In this document: positions 8,948 through 17,462 of the stretch, piece by piece | Position numbering within the stretch: position 1 is the stretch's first letter | How the letters are laid out: each line of letters begins with the position of its first letter | From: Sphingomonas caseinilytica | Lineage (GTDB): Bacteria; Pseudomonadota; Alphaproteobacteria; Sphingomonadales; Sphingomonadaceae | Assembly (NCBI RefSeq): GCF_023516455.1 | Contig: NZ_JAMGBA010000002.1 | Location: 644,501 to 708,500, forward strand | DNA length: 64,000 nucleotides | Reading direction: 5' to 3' | Made by a program: the position numbers and the translations under genes | The notes under the pieces: generated by a model | What the model saw: the letters and a program-made list of their open reading frames with translations, nothing else | Told to the model about the DNA's origin: nothing | Database searches by the model: none

Positions 8948-9258
8948 CAAGTTTCCACCGCGGTGGACCCGCAAGTATAAGGGCCATTCGGAATTGGCGT
9001 CCATATTGCAGGAGTATCGCTCCCGATTGGCAGACGCTGTTGGTCCACGAGATCAACAGAATTTCGATGGAGCAGCGGTGCAATGGAGCGATAGCTCGGC
9101 GGATTGGTGAATTGTGACACGTTGACTCGACAGCCCTCCGGAAAAAGCTTGTTCCTCGGGTGCGGGAAAATTTCAACAAAAATTGCTGGTTTAGAAAACT
9201 AATTGCGCGAAACGATATTCTAGTTAGATTTCTGCGGGTGATTAATTGGAAGAGATTG
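8948..9258. promoter_or_regulatory. Divergent intergenic region with a 12-bp perfect palindrome
   Basis: This 311-bp gap separates the divergent dehydrogenase and hydrolase genes, so it must hold at least two promoters. A perfect palindrome CCACCGCGGTGG sits at 8955-8966, 8 bp upstream of the dehydrogenase ATG. It is a candidate operator for the XRE-cupin protein, but it also supplies the Shine-Dalgarno, so it may act at translation. The right part (about 9165-9250) is AT-rich, as promoters in high-GC genomes often are. Confidence 0.45.
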
Positions 9259-10866
9259 ATGAAGCGCACTCAAGCAGATTTCTCGACGGCACTGGCCATT
9301 CTATTGACGTTCATTGCCGGTGCGCCGCCCGCGGTCGCGCAGGACATTCCGAGCCGCACGGCCGATGCCGCTCCCGCGGCTCCGATTGCCCCCGAGAAGA
9401 TCGACGACACCGTCGCGAGGGCGATGAAGGCGTTCAACGTTCCTGGCATGGCGGTAGCGATCGTCAAGGACGGCAAGCAACTCTTTGCCAAGGGGTATGG
9501 CGTCCGCCAAGCGGGGGCGGCCGGCCGCGTCGACGCAGAGACGATCTTCCAAATCGGTTCCAACACCAAGGCGGTCACCACTGCTGCTCTGGCTATTCTC
9601 GTGGACGAGGGGAAACTGCGTTGGGATGACAAGGTCATCGACCATCTCCCGCAATTCAGGATGTATGATCCCTACGTCACGCGCGAGTTTACCGTCCGCG
9701 ACCTTCTGACCCACCGCAGTGGCCTCGGCAAGGGTGCCGGGGATCTCATGTTCTTTCCTGCCACCGACATGAGCCGCGACGAGGTCATCCATGGTCTACG
9801 GTATCTTAAGCCGGTTTCGAGTTTCCGCGAGAAATTCGACTACGACAACCTGCTCTACCTGGTGGCAGGCCAGCTCATTCCAGCAGTGACCGGGCAATCA
9901 TGGGAAGATTTCGTGACCAAGCGCGTGTTTGCGCCACTCCAGATGACCGGATGCTCGGCTAGGTACGATCTCATCACGGACCGAAGCAATGTTGCTTCGC
10001 CGCATGTCGTGATTGACGGACAGGTCCAACCCATTCCCGTGGTGGACATGCGGGTGATCGGTCCGGCAGGTACAATCAACTGCAGCATTGCGGACATGTC
10101 CAAATGGCTCGCGGCTCAACTTGCTGGCGGCCTGGCGCCAAGCGGCCAACAGCTTTTCAGTGCCAAACGCGGCGAGGAAATGTGGGATGTTGTGACGCCG
10201 ACGCCGCTCAGCCCGATCCTTGCGGGCATGTATAATACGCATTTTTCCGGTTATGGCCTTGGCTGGGCCCTTAGCGATGCGCATGGATTCCGGCGCATCC
10301 ATCACACTGGCGGCGTCCTCGGCACCGTGACGTGGGTCAGTATGATCCCCGAACTCAATCTAGGCGTGCTGGTCTTTACCAATCAGCAGAACGAAGCAGC
10401 AATGGAAGCGGTGGGCGGCCAGATCCTGGATGCCTATTTGGGCGCAAAACCGAAGGATTGGGTTGCAATTGCCCAGGCCATGATGGCCCAACGCGCGGCG
10501 AGTGCTGCGAAAGTCGAGGCCGCGGCAGCAACAGTAGCGGCGAAAGCTGCACCGCCCTCCCTCCCGCTGGATGCCTATGCCGGAACCTATCATGATGCCT
10601 GGCGCGGCGACGCGACGGTCCGGCGCACCGGAAGCCAGCTTGTGCTAAAGTTTAGCCGAACCGCGAGCCTGGAGGGGTCGTTGACGCCTTACAACGGAAA
10701 CATCTTCATCGTTCGCTGGAATGACCGTAGTCTCGAGGCGGATGCCTTTGTCCGCTTCGAGCAGGGGTTCGACGGCAAAGTGACCGGCATGACCATGCGC
10801 GCGGTCTCGCCGGCCACCGACTTCAGTTTCGACTTCCAGGACTTGGACTTCAAAAAGAAGGACTAG
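9259..10866 (+). CDS. Secreted serine hydrolase, class C beta-lactamase / D-aminopeptidase family
   Basis: A 535-residue protein with a signal peptide (residues 1-28, ending AVAQ). The family S12 active-site motifs are present: SNTK at 101-104 (nucleophile Ser101), YDN at 195-197 and HTG at 349-351. A small beta-rich C-terminal domain (about 455-535, PLDAYAGTYHD onwards) resembles DUF3471. Relatives cleave D-amino-acid peptides or esters, or are penicillin-binding-like; it is unlikely to be a true resistance enzyme given this context. The start is taken at the ATG after GGAAGAG; a longer frame from 9160 would bury the signal peptide. Together with the divergent D-amino-acid dehydrogenase it may release D-residues in the periplasm (inference). 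Confidence 0.85.
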   Translation: MKRTQADFSTALAILLTFIAGAPPAVAQDIPSRTADAAPAAPIAPEKIDDTVARAMKAFNVPGMAVAIVKDGKQLFAKGYGVRQAGAAGRVDAETIFQIGSNTKAVTTAALAILVDEGKLRWDDKVIDHLPQFRMYDPYVTREFTVRDLLTHRSGLGKGAGDLMFFPATDMSRDEVIHGLRYLKPVSSFREKFDYDNLLYLVAGQLIPAVTGQSWEDFVTKRVFAPLQMTGCSARYDLITDRSNVASPHVVIDGQVQPIPVVDMRVIGPAGTINCSIADMSKWLAAQLAGGLAPSGQQLFSAKRGEEMWDVVTPTPLSPILAGMYNTHFSGYGLGWALSDAHGFRRIHHTGGVLGTVTWVSMIPELNLGVLVFTNQQNEAAMEAVGGQILDAYLGAKPKDWVAIAQAMMAQRAASAAKVEAAAATVAAKAAPPSLPLDAYAGTYHDAWRGDATVRRTGSQLVLKFSRTASLEGSLTPYNGNIFIVRWNDRSLEADAFVRFEQGFDGKVTGMTMRAVSPATDFSFDFQDLDFKKKD

Positions 10867-11040
10867 CCAGGTCCCGCTCGTCGACAAAGCTCCTGTTTCC
10901 CTAGCCGCGTCGACCAAAGCTGTTCGCGCTTCCGGTCAAACCGCTGGACGCATCGGCGGCCATCAAATTTCTTCGATCGAGAGGCCATGCCAGGTCAGGA
11001 CATCATTGGCCGCATAAAGCGTAGTGAAACTCTTTGCCGC

Positions 11041-11075
11041 TTGACAAGCAAATTTGTCCAGAACAGAAATAAAAG
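11041..11075 (+). promoter_or_regulatory. Possible promoter and operator upstream of the TonB receptor
   Basis: A perfect -35 hexamer TTGACA (11041-11046) is followed at long spacing (about 19 nt) by the AT-rich AAATAAAA. The inverted repeat GACAA-GCAAAT-TTGTC (11043-11058) overlaps the -35 box. No firm -10 box is visible, so this is tentative. Confidence 0.3.
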
Positions 11076-11122
11076 TCAGTTTTAGAAAAAAAATAGGCCA
11101 TGGCTCCCGGGGGAGGGGATAG

Positions 11123-13372
11123 ATGATGCGATTGTCACGATTTGGGTTCTTGATGGTGAGCGCCGCAACGTTAACCCTACTGCCTGGTCAGGCCTACGCT
11201 CAGACTGCAAGCGCGCCGGCAGAAACCGAGAATGCCGCCAAGCCTGACGATCAGGATGTCGCTCCGCCGGAAGACATCGTGGTGGTGGCAACTAAGCGGC
11301 CGGAGGCGGTCAGGGACATCTCAGGCTCGGTAACTGTGCAAACCGGCGAGCAGCTGGAAAAGCTGGGTGCCGACAGCATGGAAGACTATCTTACACGCAC
11401 ACCCGGCGTGGTCTTCAATGCTTCCACTCCCGGCCAAGGCAATGTGACCATTCGAGGCGTTTCCACCACAACCGGGTCAGAGGCTGGGCAGGCAACCACT
11501 GGTATCTTCATCAACGAAGTTCCGTTGACGGACCCTGCCTTTTCGCTTGGCACGCCTGACATCGATACTTTCGACGTCGACAATGTTGCGATTCTCCGCG
11601 GTCCTCAGGGCACATTGTTCGGTTCATCCTCGCTGGGCGGGGCCGTCAATTACCAGGCAGCCAAGCCGGATCTCGACCGCTGGGAAGCACATGGCCAGGC
11701 AACGCTCCGCGATACGCATGGTGGTGCCATGGGCGGCGCCGGCAAGATCATGCTCAACGCGCCGGTGGTCGACGGCAAACTCGGTATCAGGGGTGTCTTC
11801 GTCTATCGCGAGGACGGCGGATTTATTGACAATATCGGCACCGACAAAACCAACGTAAACCAAACAGTCACTAAAGGCGGTCGGATCCTCGTGACTTGGA
11901 AGCCTACTGATACCACCGACCTCAACTATCTTTATCTTGAGCAGCATCAAGACACCGACGATGATGGGTATCGGCAGGCCGACCTGGACGGCGGACTTCT
12001 GAAAAACACAGCTCTTTCCGAATTCTTCAAGCTCAAAACGCGCATTCATCAGTTGCGTGTCGACCAGGATCTTCCGATTGGAACGCTGACTGCAACTGCC
12101 ACGCGGCATAAAAAAAGCCGCAGCTTTGCGAGCGACTACAGTGTGGCCCTGAGCCCCGCCCTTTTTGGGCTCGCCCCTATTGCAAATTTTGGCGACGGGA
12201 CCAGCAAGGGTGACACGTTTGAAATACGGCTGGCTTCGGCCCCGGGGGGCAAATTCGACTACCTAATCGGCGCGATGTACGACGAAACGAAGATGAAGCA
12301 GGGACAGGAAATCATTGCCGTCGGCCTTGCTGATTTCCTTGACGTGTTTGGGCCATTCCTCGGACTGGATCCTAACATGGGCCAGCTGCTCGCTCCGAAC
12401 GACCTGCTGGTCAATGCCCAGTTTCCGGCCAAGGCAAGGGAAGTGGCGCTGTTTGGCGAGGGCTCATATCACTTCAGCGATCAGTGGAAGTTGACGTTGG
12501 GTGGTCGCTTGTTCGAACAGCGTTTGACCAATTCATCAGACGCATTCGGTACCTATGTACTGCTCACCGAAGGGACATATACGCTGTCCACCTCGGACAC
12601 GCGCAAATTTAACGGGTTCAGCCCAAAGGCGTCTGTTACCTGGACGCCTAACGACGATCTGATGGTTTATGCGCTGGCTTCCAAGGGCTACCGGTTCGGT
12701 GGCGCCAATCTGATCACGTTCGCGAACGTTCCAAAGTCCTTCGATAGCGATTCCCTTTGGAACTACGAGTTGGGTGCCCGCGCTGATCTATGGGACCGCA
12801 AACTGCTGCTCGATCTGACTGGCTTTTATGTTGATTGGACCGACATTCAGCTCAGGCGCCAGGCGTCTGGAGTCAATTTCGTCGATAATGCGGGGGATGC
12901 GCGGATCTTCGGCCTCGAAGCGAGTGCAACGTTGCGCCCGACCCGTGGCCTCAATCTTACTAGCAACGTCACCTACCTCGATGCGGAGCTGAGCAAGACG
13001 TTCGATCCCGATCCGTCGAATCCGACGGACACCGTTTTCCCGAAGGGAACGCGGCTGCCTGGCGCGGCCAAGTGGCAAATTTCCAATACCATTAGCTATG
13101 ATTTCGTAGACACGAAGTTTAACCCATCGATCCTGCTTTCGCATCGGTACATATCGAGCTCGCCAAGCCAGCTCGAGGCATCGACCAGCCAAGGCGGCTA
13201 CAGCCTGTTCGACGCGCGTGTAGGCGTCGACCTGGGCAAAGTTGGTGCCACACTGTTTGCTGAGAACATCAGCGACAAGCGCGGCGTTTCGACCAGTGTA
13301 GATAGTCCGCCAGTCCAGGAATATGTTGTCCGTCCCCGGACTGTCGGCGTGACATTCGACGTCAAGATCTAG
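11123..13372 (+). CDS. TonB-dependent outer-membrane receptor
   Basis: A 749-residue protein. It has a signal peptide (1-27, ending AYAQ), a TonB-box-like EDIVVVATKRPE (about 52-63), a plug domain (about 65-175, with TPGVVFNAS, NVTIRGVST, LRGPQGTLFGSSSLGGAVNY) and a long beta-barrel ending in RPRTVGVTFDVKI with a near-terminal aromatic, as expected for outer-membrane proteins. It takes up a ligand using proton-motive force through TonB-ExbBD, which is not in the window. GGGGAGGGGA sits just before the ATG. No siderophore or cobalamin genes are nearby; the neighbours suggest a peptide or amino-acid-containing ligand (inference). A hairpin follows its stop. Confidence 0.92.
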   Translation: MMRLSRFGFLMVSAATLTLLPGQAYAQTASAPAETENAAKPDDQDVAPPEDIVVVATKRPEAVRDISGSVTVQTGEQLEKLGADSMEDYLTRTPGVVFNASTPGQGNVTIRGVSTTTGSEAGQATTGIFINEVPLTDPAFSLGTPDIDTFDVDNVAILRGPQGTLFGSSSLGGAVNYQAAKPDLDRWEAHGQATLRDTHGGAMGGAGKIMLNAPVVDGKLGIRGVFVYREDGGFIDNIGTDKTNVNQTVTKGGRILVTWKPTDTTDLNYLYLEQHQDTDDDGYRQADLDGGLLKNTALSEFFKLKTRIHQLRVDQDLPIGTLTATATRHKKSRSFASDYSVALSPALFGLAPIANFGDGTSKGDTFEIRLASAPGGKFDYLIGAMYDETKMKQGQEIIAVGLADFLDVFGPFLGLDPNMGQLLAPNDLLVNAQFPAKAREVALFGEGSYHFSDQWKLTLGGRLFEQRLTNSSDAFGTYVLLTEGTYTLSTSDTRKFNGFSPKASVTWTPNDDLMVYALASKGYRFGGANLITFANVPKSFDSDSLWNYELGARADLWDRKLLLDLTGFYVDWTDIQLRRQASGVNFVDNAGDARIFGLEASATLRPTRGLNLTSNVTYLDAELSKTFDPDPSNPTDTVFPKGTRLPGAAKWQISNTISYDFVDTKFNPSILLSHRYISSSPSQLEASTSQGGYSLFDARVGVDLGKVGATLFAENISDKRGVSTSVDSPPVQEYVVRPRTVGVTFDVKI

Positions 13373-13381
13373 CTACATGGG

Positions 13382-13404
13382 GGTCCAGCCCGTCTGGCTG
13401 GACC
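13382..13404 (+). terminator. Hairpin after the TonB receptor gene
   Basis: A perfect 9-bp stem GGTCCAGCC / GGCTGGACC with a CGTCT loop lies 10 bp past the stop codon. No T-tract follows, so it may only stabilise the 3' end. Confidence 0.5.
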
Positions 13405-13585
13405 GCCACTCTTAACGTCCGTGAGCTAGCTCAGCTCGGAACCTGACAGAAGGACATCGTACATGCGGCAAACAGACCATGGCGCCCTCAAGCCAAGTGT
13501 GCCGGCGAATGGATTGATCGGTAATTCTCTCGCTAGCATGTCCTTCGATCAGGAATTCCGCGCGAAGCCGGGGCAGGAGAAAATC

Positions 13586-14665
13586 ATGCGCCGCCGGTTC
13601 GCCAGAATGATCGCCGGCTTGGCCGCCGCCACGGTTCTGGCAATCTCACCGGCGAATGCGCAACAATCCGTTCCGCAGACCACCACAATCGCGCCCCTCG
13701 TCGATCATCACGTTCATCTCGGAAGCGCCGCCCTGAGCGATCAGGTGGACGAAATGCAAAAGTTGGATCCATCTGCGTTTGAGCATCTATCCAAGGACAT
13801 TTTCAGCAGGCCAACACCGGCCGACGCCATCCATATCCTGGACGAAGCAGGCGTGAAGCGGGCCGTGCTCATTTCGACGGCCTACTTTTTCATGCTAACG
13901 CCTGATCCCGCGGAAGCGGCGCGCAAGATGCGTGAGGAAAACAGGTTCATCGTCGATACAGCGCTGTCCTCGAACGGGCGGCTGATTGCCTTCATTGCCG
14001 TCAACCCATTGGCTGCAAACGCCCGCGAAGAGCTCAAATACTGGGCAGGCAAGCCTGGCGTTAGCGGCATCAAGCTTCATTTGGGGGCGGCCGGCTTCAA
14101 GGCGAGCTCGCCCGAGCAGGTCGCCAAGTTGGCGACGTTCTTCACAGCGGCACAGGAAGCACATTTACCGCTACTCGTGCATCTTCGTGGTGGCGGCGCT
14201 TTTCCCAAGGCGGAAGTCGAGACCTTCATCGATAAGGTACTGTCCCAGGCGGGCGACCTTCCTGTCCAGATCGCCCATGGTGGCGGCTATGCGGGTGCGG
14301 ATCCCGCGACGATTGGATCGCTTGAGGCCTTTGACGAGGCGATCGCGCGCAAGGCTCCGGGCACCAAGAATCTGGTGTTCGACATTTCCGGGGTGGTTTT
14401 GCCGGAGGAAACGGCGAAGGCGCTCGGCAGTAGTGACGAGCAGCTGAAGACCTTTGTCGGGTTGATGCGCAAGATTGGAATCGAACGGTTCGTGATCGGT
14501 AGCGATTGGCCGGCTATCGGTCGCATCGCACCTTATTTCGCACTGATGCGCGAAAAGCTTCCGGTTACCGACGCCGAATGGGCGCAGCTCTGCAACAATC
14601 TTGCGCCGTATCTGAAGGCCACCGTCGCGAGCCCATCCCAAACCAACCTCCCAAGTAGTCATTGA
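13586..14665 (+). CDS. Exported amidohydrolase-2 family hydrolase
   Basis: A 359-residue TIM-barrel hydrolase. A Tat- or Sec-type signal peptide is at 1-27 (MRRRFARMIAGLAAATVLAISPANAQ). The metal-binding HxH is in LVDHHVHLG (about 40-48), further ligands are likely the His in LPLLVHLRGG and QIAHGGGY, and the catalytic Asp is in VIGSDWPAIGR. It hydrolyses or decarboxylates a small substrate in the periplasm; specificity is not evident. The start at 13586 follows AGGAGA 6 nt upstream and gives a proper signal peptide; an upstream ATG at 13463 would add 41 unlikely residues. It is followed after 11 bp by the dehydrogenase gene, so the two probably form an operon. Confidence 0.8.
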   Translation: MRRRFARMIAGLAAATVLAISPANAQQSVPQTTTIAPLVDHHVHLGSAALSDQVDEMQKLDPSAFEHLSKDIFSRPTPADAIHILDEAGVKRAVLISTAYFFMLTPDPAEAARKMREENRFIVDTALSSNGRLIAFIAVNPLAANAREELKYWAGKPGVSGIKLHLGAAGFKASSPEQVAKLATFFTAAQEAHLPLLVHLRGGGAFPKAEVETFIDKVLSQAGDLPVQIAHGGGYAGADPATIGSLEAFDEAIARKAPGTKNLVFDISGVVLPEETAKALGSSDEQLKTFVGLMRKIGIERFVIGSDWPAIGRIAPYFALMREKLPVTDAEWAQLCNNLAPYLKATVASPSQTNLPSSH

Positions 14666-14676
14666 GGGGAGGGTGG

Positions 14677-15792
14677 ATGCCAGTTTGGAACTCACGAGAA
14701 TTCGATGATCACGAGCAAGTTTGCTTTTTCTCTGATGCGGCGACTGGGTTGCGCGCCGTAGTTGCAATCCACTCAACGGCACTTGGTCCAGCTGCCGGTG
14801 GCACACGGTTCAAGCATTATGAGCATGACCAGCTTGCGTTGGACGATGCCCTCCGGCTCTCGAAGGCGATGTCTTACAAGTCGGCGTTGGCTGGCCTGCC
14901 TCTCGGCGGTGGGAAAGCGATTATCATCGGCGAGCCGACCAAGTTGAAAAACCGCCCACTCCTCCATGCCTTTGGCCGCTATATCGATCGGATTGGCCGG
15001 TATTTTGCGACAGGAGAGGACGTCGGCATGTCGGTCGCCGACATTGATACCGTCCATGAGGTGACGCCGTTCGTCGGTGGCACGTCGGCGGGAACAGGCG
15101 ATCCGTCAATTTATACTGCGATCGGAGTCATTCACGGTCTTCGTGCCGTAATGCAGCGTCAGTTTGACAGATCTGACTTCGATGGTGTGCGAATTGCAAT
15201 CCAAGGTCTGGGCGCCGTTGGCTGGGGTGTCGCCGAGCGGCTGCATCAGGCCGGAGCCAGGCTGGTTGTTGCCGATATTCGAGACGAGAAAGTTCGGGAG
15301 GCAGTCAATCGATTTGGCGCAGAAGCTTCGGACACGGCCGGAGTCCATGCAGCAGATGTCGACGTCTTTATGCCTTGTGCGCTGGGTGGGATTATCACCG
15401 AGCGCAGCGCGGGGGAGATTTCGGCCCGGGCCGTCGCAGGTGCCGCGAATAATCAGCTCGCTACGCCAGCCGCTGGTGACGCCCTGGCACGTCGCAGCAT
15501 CCTCTTTGCACCCGATTATGTAATCAATGCCGGCGGCATCATAAGCGGGCTGGAAGCTTTGGCCGATATGCCCGGTCGGATACGGCCTGCACTGGGACCC
15601 CTGGAAGAACGTCTTGCTGCTATTCATCAACGCTTGGCGAGCATATTTGAGCGCTCATCCAGGGACGGAACTACGCCGGAGGTAACCGCGGAGATTATGG
15701 CGCGCGAACTTATTACGCGCGCGGGATTGTCAGGGGCACGTCCTTCGGACGACTCTGTGTCGACCGTTGGAATGACCTCTAGCGTCAACTGA
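14677..15792 (+). CDS. Leu/Phe/Glu/Val-type amino-acid dehydrogenase
   Basis: A 371-residue NAD-dependent dehydrogenase of the leucine/phenylalanine dehydrogenase family. The N-terminal catalytic domain has ALGPAAGGTRF, the lysine motif LPLGGGKAIIIGEP with the substrate-binding Lys, and TGEDVGMSVADID. The Rossmann domain has IQGLGAVGWGVAERL, and the conserved PDYVINAGGIISG follows. It interconverts an L-amino acid and its 2-keto acid. In this cluster it could aminate the keto acid made by the D-amino-acid dehydrogenase, turning a D- into an L-amino acid (inference). The ATG at 14677 follows AGGGGAGGG; the upstream TTG frame overlaps the previous gene and is rejected. The next gene starts 11 bp later. 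Confidence 0.88.
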   Translation: MPVWNSREFDDHEQVCFFSDAATGLRAVVAIHSTALGPAAGGTRFKHYEHDQLALDDALRLSKAMSYKSALAGLPLGGGKAIIIGEPTKLKNRPLLHAFGRYIDRIGRYFATGEDVGMSVADIDTVHEVTPFVGGTSAGTGDPSIYTAIGVIHGLRAVMQRQFDRSDFDGVRIAIQGLGAVGWGVAERLHQAGARLVVADIRDEKVREAVNRFGAEASDTAGVHAADVDVFMPCALGGIITERSAGEISARAVAGAANNQLATPAAGDALARRSILFAPDYVINAGGIISGLEALADMPGRIRPALGPLEERLAAIHQRLASIFERSSRDGTTPEVTAEIMARELITRAGLSGARPSDDSVSTVGMTSSVN

Positions 15793-15802
15793 GGGGGCGA
15801 AC

Positions 15803-16693
15803 ATGCTGGCTGCTCTTCTGGTTCCGATCATCATCGCGAGCCTGTTTTACTGCGGCATCTTGATCCGTGCAGCCATTCAACGTGGCGCGGTTCCGGACAT
15901 TGAGGCAGTGGCCCTGGGCGCAATCACCAATTTCTTCGACACGCTTGGGATCGGGTCCTTCGCGCCCACAACGGCATGGCTTAAGTTCCGGGGCATGGTT
16001 GCCGACCGGCTCATTCCCTGCACGATGATCGTCGGGCATACCCCGCCGGCAATGTTGCAGGGGATCATCTTTTTGATCCTGCTTGGGGTGTTCGTCGATC
16101 CCGTCTTGCTGGTCGGGTGCGTCATTGCATTGCTGATCGGGGGACTGGTTGGGGCTCCGCTCGTCGCAGTGGTGCGCACCTGGATCATTCAGCTAGTTGT
16201 CGCTTTGGCCCTGGTAATTGCAGCTGTGCTTTATGTGATGGCAAACCTGGACCTTATGCCCGGCGGCGGGACAGCGACGTCGCTGCCACTGTCACTGATG
16301 ATCGTTGCCATCCTTGCGAATTTCGCATTTGGGGTTCTCCTAAATTTTGGCATTGGCAACTACGCGCCGACGCTGGTCATGCTCAGCCTGATGGGCATGG
16401 ACCCGCGGCTCTGCTTTCCAATTATGGCCGGCGGTGCCGCCCTTGCCGGAGCAGCAGCTAGCAGTCGGCATGTTTTTATCGGGGAGGTAGATTTGCGCAT
16501 TGCGACGGGTATTGCGCTTGGGGGCATTCCCGCTGTCCTTGTAGCGGCCTTCATTGTGCAAAGCATGCCGGTTGAAATGCTCCGTTGGTTGGTGATCATC
16601 GTCGTTCTTTATGCAGCGGCAGTTATGCTGAAATCCGCTGCTGCCGGGCGTCGAAATGAAAGGTCCGATCCGGCCCTTGCCGCCGCGGAATGA
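15803..16693 (+). CDS. TauE/SafE family membrane permease
   Basis: A 296-residue polytopic protein with about eight transmembrane helices and the duplicated TauE/SafE pattern: VALGAITNFFDTLGIGSFAPTTAWLKF in the first half and FAFGVLLNFGIGNYAPTLVMLSLMGMDPRLCFPIMAGG in the second. Family members export sulfite or organic anions, or take up small carboxylates. Here it is the last gene of the putative D-amino-acid cluster and starts 11 bp after the amino-acid dehydrogenase, so it may carry the substrate or a product such as a keto acid. The direction of transport is unknown. The gene ends shortly before an Hsp70 fragment, so the cluster's right border is near 16.7 kb. Confidence 0.85.
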   Translation: MLAALLVPIIIASLFYCGILIRAAIQRGAVPDIEAVALGAITNFFDTLGIGSFAPTTAWLKFRGMVADRLIPCTMIVGHTPPAMLQGIIFLILLGVFVDPVLLVGCVIALLIGGLVGAPLVAVVRTWIIQLVVALALVIAAVLYVMANLDLMPGGGTATSLPLSLMIVAILANFAFGVLLNFGIGNYAPTLVMLSLMGMDPRLCFPIMAGGAALAGAAASSRHVFIGEVDLRIATGIALGGIPAVLVAAFIVQSMPVEMLRWLVIIVVLYAAAVMLKSAAAGRRNERSDPALAAAE

Positions 16694-16771
16694 CTTCCGT
16701 CGGAACCTCACTGTAAGATGGTCGATGCAAGCGCCGGCGTTTGACTTCTACGGAGGGCAGCAATCCGATTT

Positions 16772-17078
16772 TCTGCCTTCGATCATTGCGCTCGTTTATG
16801 ACCTCGGCGGTGGTACGTTTGACGTAGCTCTCGTGAAAATCACTGAGGGCGAGCTGACGGTGGTTGATCACGAGGGGGACAATTACCTGGGCGGCTCGGA
16901 CTTCGATGCGCTGGTCGTCGAGATGTTGATCGTTCCGGAGATTTGTCGACGGGGCTCATTTTCCAATCTTCTTCAGCAAATGAAGAGTGAAAAGGGAAAG
17001 TATAATGCCCTCTGGTATCGCCTGCTTCATGCTGCTGAGATGGCGAAGGTAGAGTTGTCTACTAAAACGTCGGCCAGA
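16772..17078 (+). pseudogene. Hsp70-family ATPase fragment
   Basis: About 100 residues of an Hsp70-type nucleotide-binding domain can be read: VYDLGGGTFDVALVKI (the phosphate-2 loop), GDNYLGGSDFDALVVEMLI, and AAEMAKVELSTKTSA. Both the N-terminal phosphate-1 region and the rest of the protein are missing, and similarity stops near 17078 where the reading frame enters the 3' end of an opposing gene. It is therefore a remnant truncated on both sides, not a chaperone. The frame continues upstream to 16656 but that part is not Hsp70-like. The right break may mark where a mobile element carrying the integrase inserted or recombined. Confidence 0.75.
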
Positions 17079-17353
17079 CTATATCTGCCCTCGCCATCTA
17101 GTCGCCATCGGTGGCGCGCCGGGGCCCCGCCGGTGCCTTCGTTCAAGATGATCGCGACGTGGCGGTAGTCGAGCCCGATGCTTTTGAGTGCCCCGATGAT
17201 TTGGGCTCGGGTCGCAACACCTTCCTCTATGCATGCCCTTATCAGAACGATCGCGACGGCGTGCTTGTCTTTCGGCCAGCCACAAGCTGATTTCAGCCCG
17301 CGGAGACGTTCGAGAAATTCGCTCGATGGGCCACCCTCATGATCATTGGTCAT
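17027..17353 (-). CDS. Small mobile-element protein of unknown function
   Basis: A 108-residue protein with helical segments (SSEFLERLRGLKSACGWPKDKHAVAIVLIRACIEEGVATRAQIIGALKSIGLDYRHVAIILNEG) that could form a small winged or helix-turn-helix fold. The C-terminal 15-17 residues are read through the antisense of the Hsp70 fragment, so the original C-terminus has probably been replaced. The start at 17353 follows AGGAAGG; a longer frame from 17413 starts in a low-complexity A/T run. It lies downstream of the integrase on the same strand. I do not recognise the family. Confidence 0.5.
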   Translation of the reverse strand: MTNDHEGGPSSEFLERLRGLKSACGWPKDKHAVAIVLIRACIEEGVATRAQIIGALKSIGLDYRHVAIILNEGTGGAPARHRWRLDGEGRYSLADVLVDNSTFAISAA

Positions 17354-17416
17354 TGTTTGAACCTTCCTGAATCTTGGCCGCTCCCCCGCGAAAAAAAATA
17401 AAGGGGGCGGCAAATG

Positions 17417-17444
17417 CCCCGGACATCACTGAAGATGCCCGGGG
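17417..17444 (-). terminator. Hairpin downstream of the integrase gene
   Basis: CCCCGGGCATC pairs with GATGTCCGGGG (one mismatch, loop TTCAGT, read on the minus strand) 18 nt after the integrase stop, and CATTT follows. An eight-base T-run lies a further 20 nt on. Probable integrase terminator. Confidence 0.6.
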
Positions 17445-17462
17445 TTGAGTTGATGGGATTGA

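Noticed and set aside
9259-10866. Hydrolase as an antibiotic-resistance beta-lactamase
   Set aside because: It has the fold and motifs of family S12, but length, extra C-terminal domain and neighbours suggest a peptidase or esterase.
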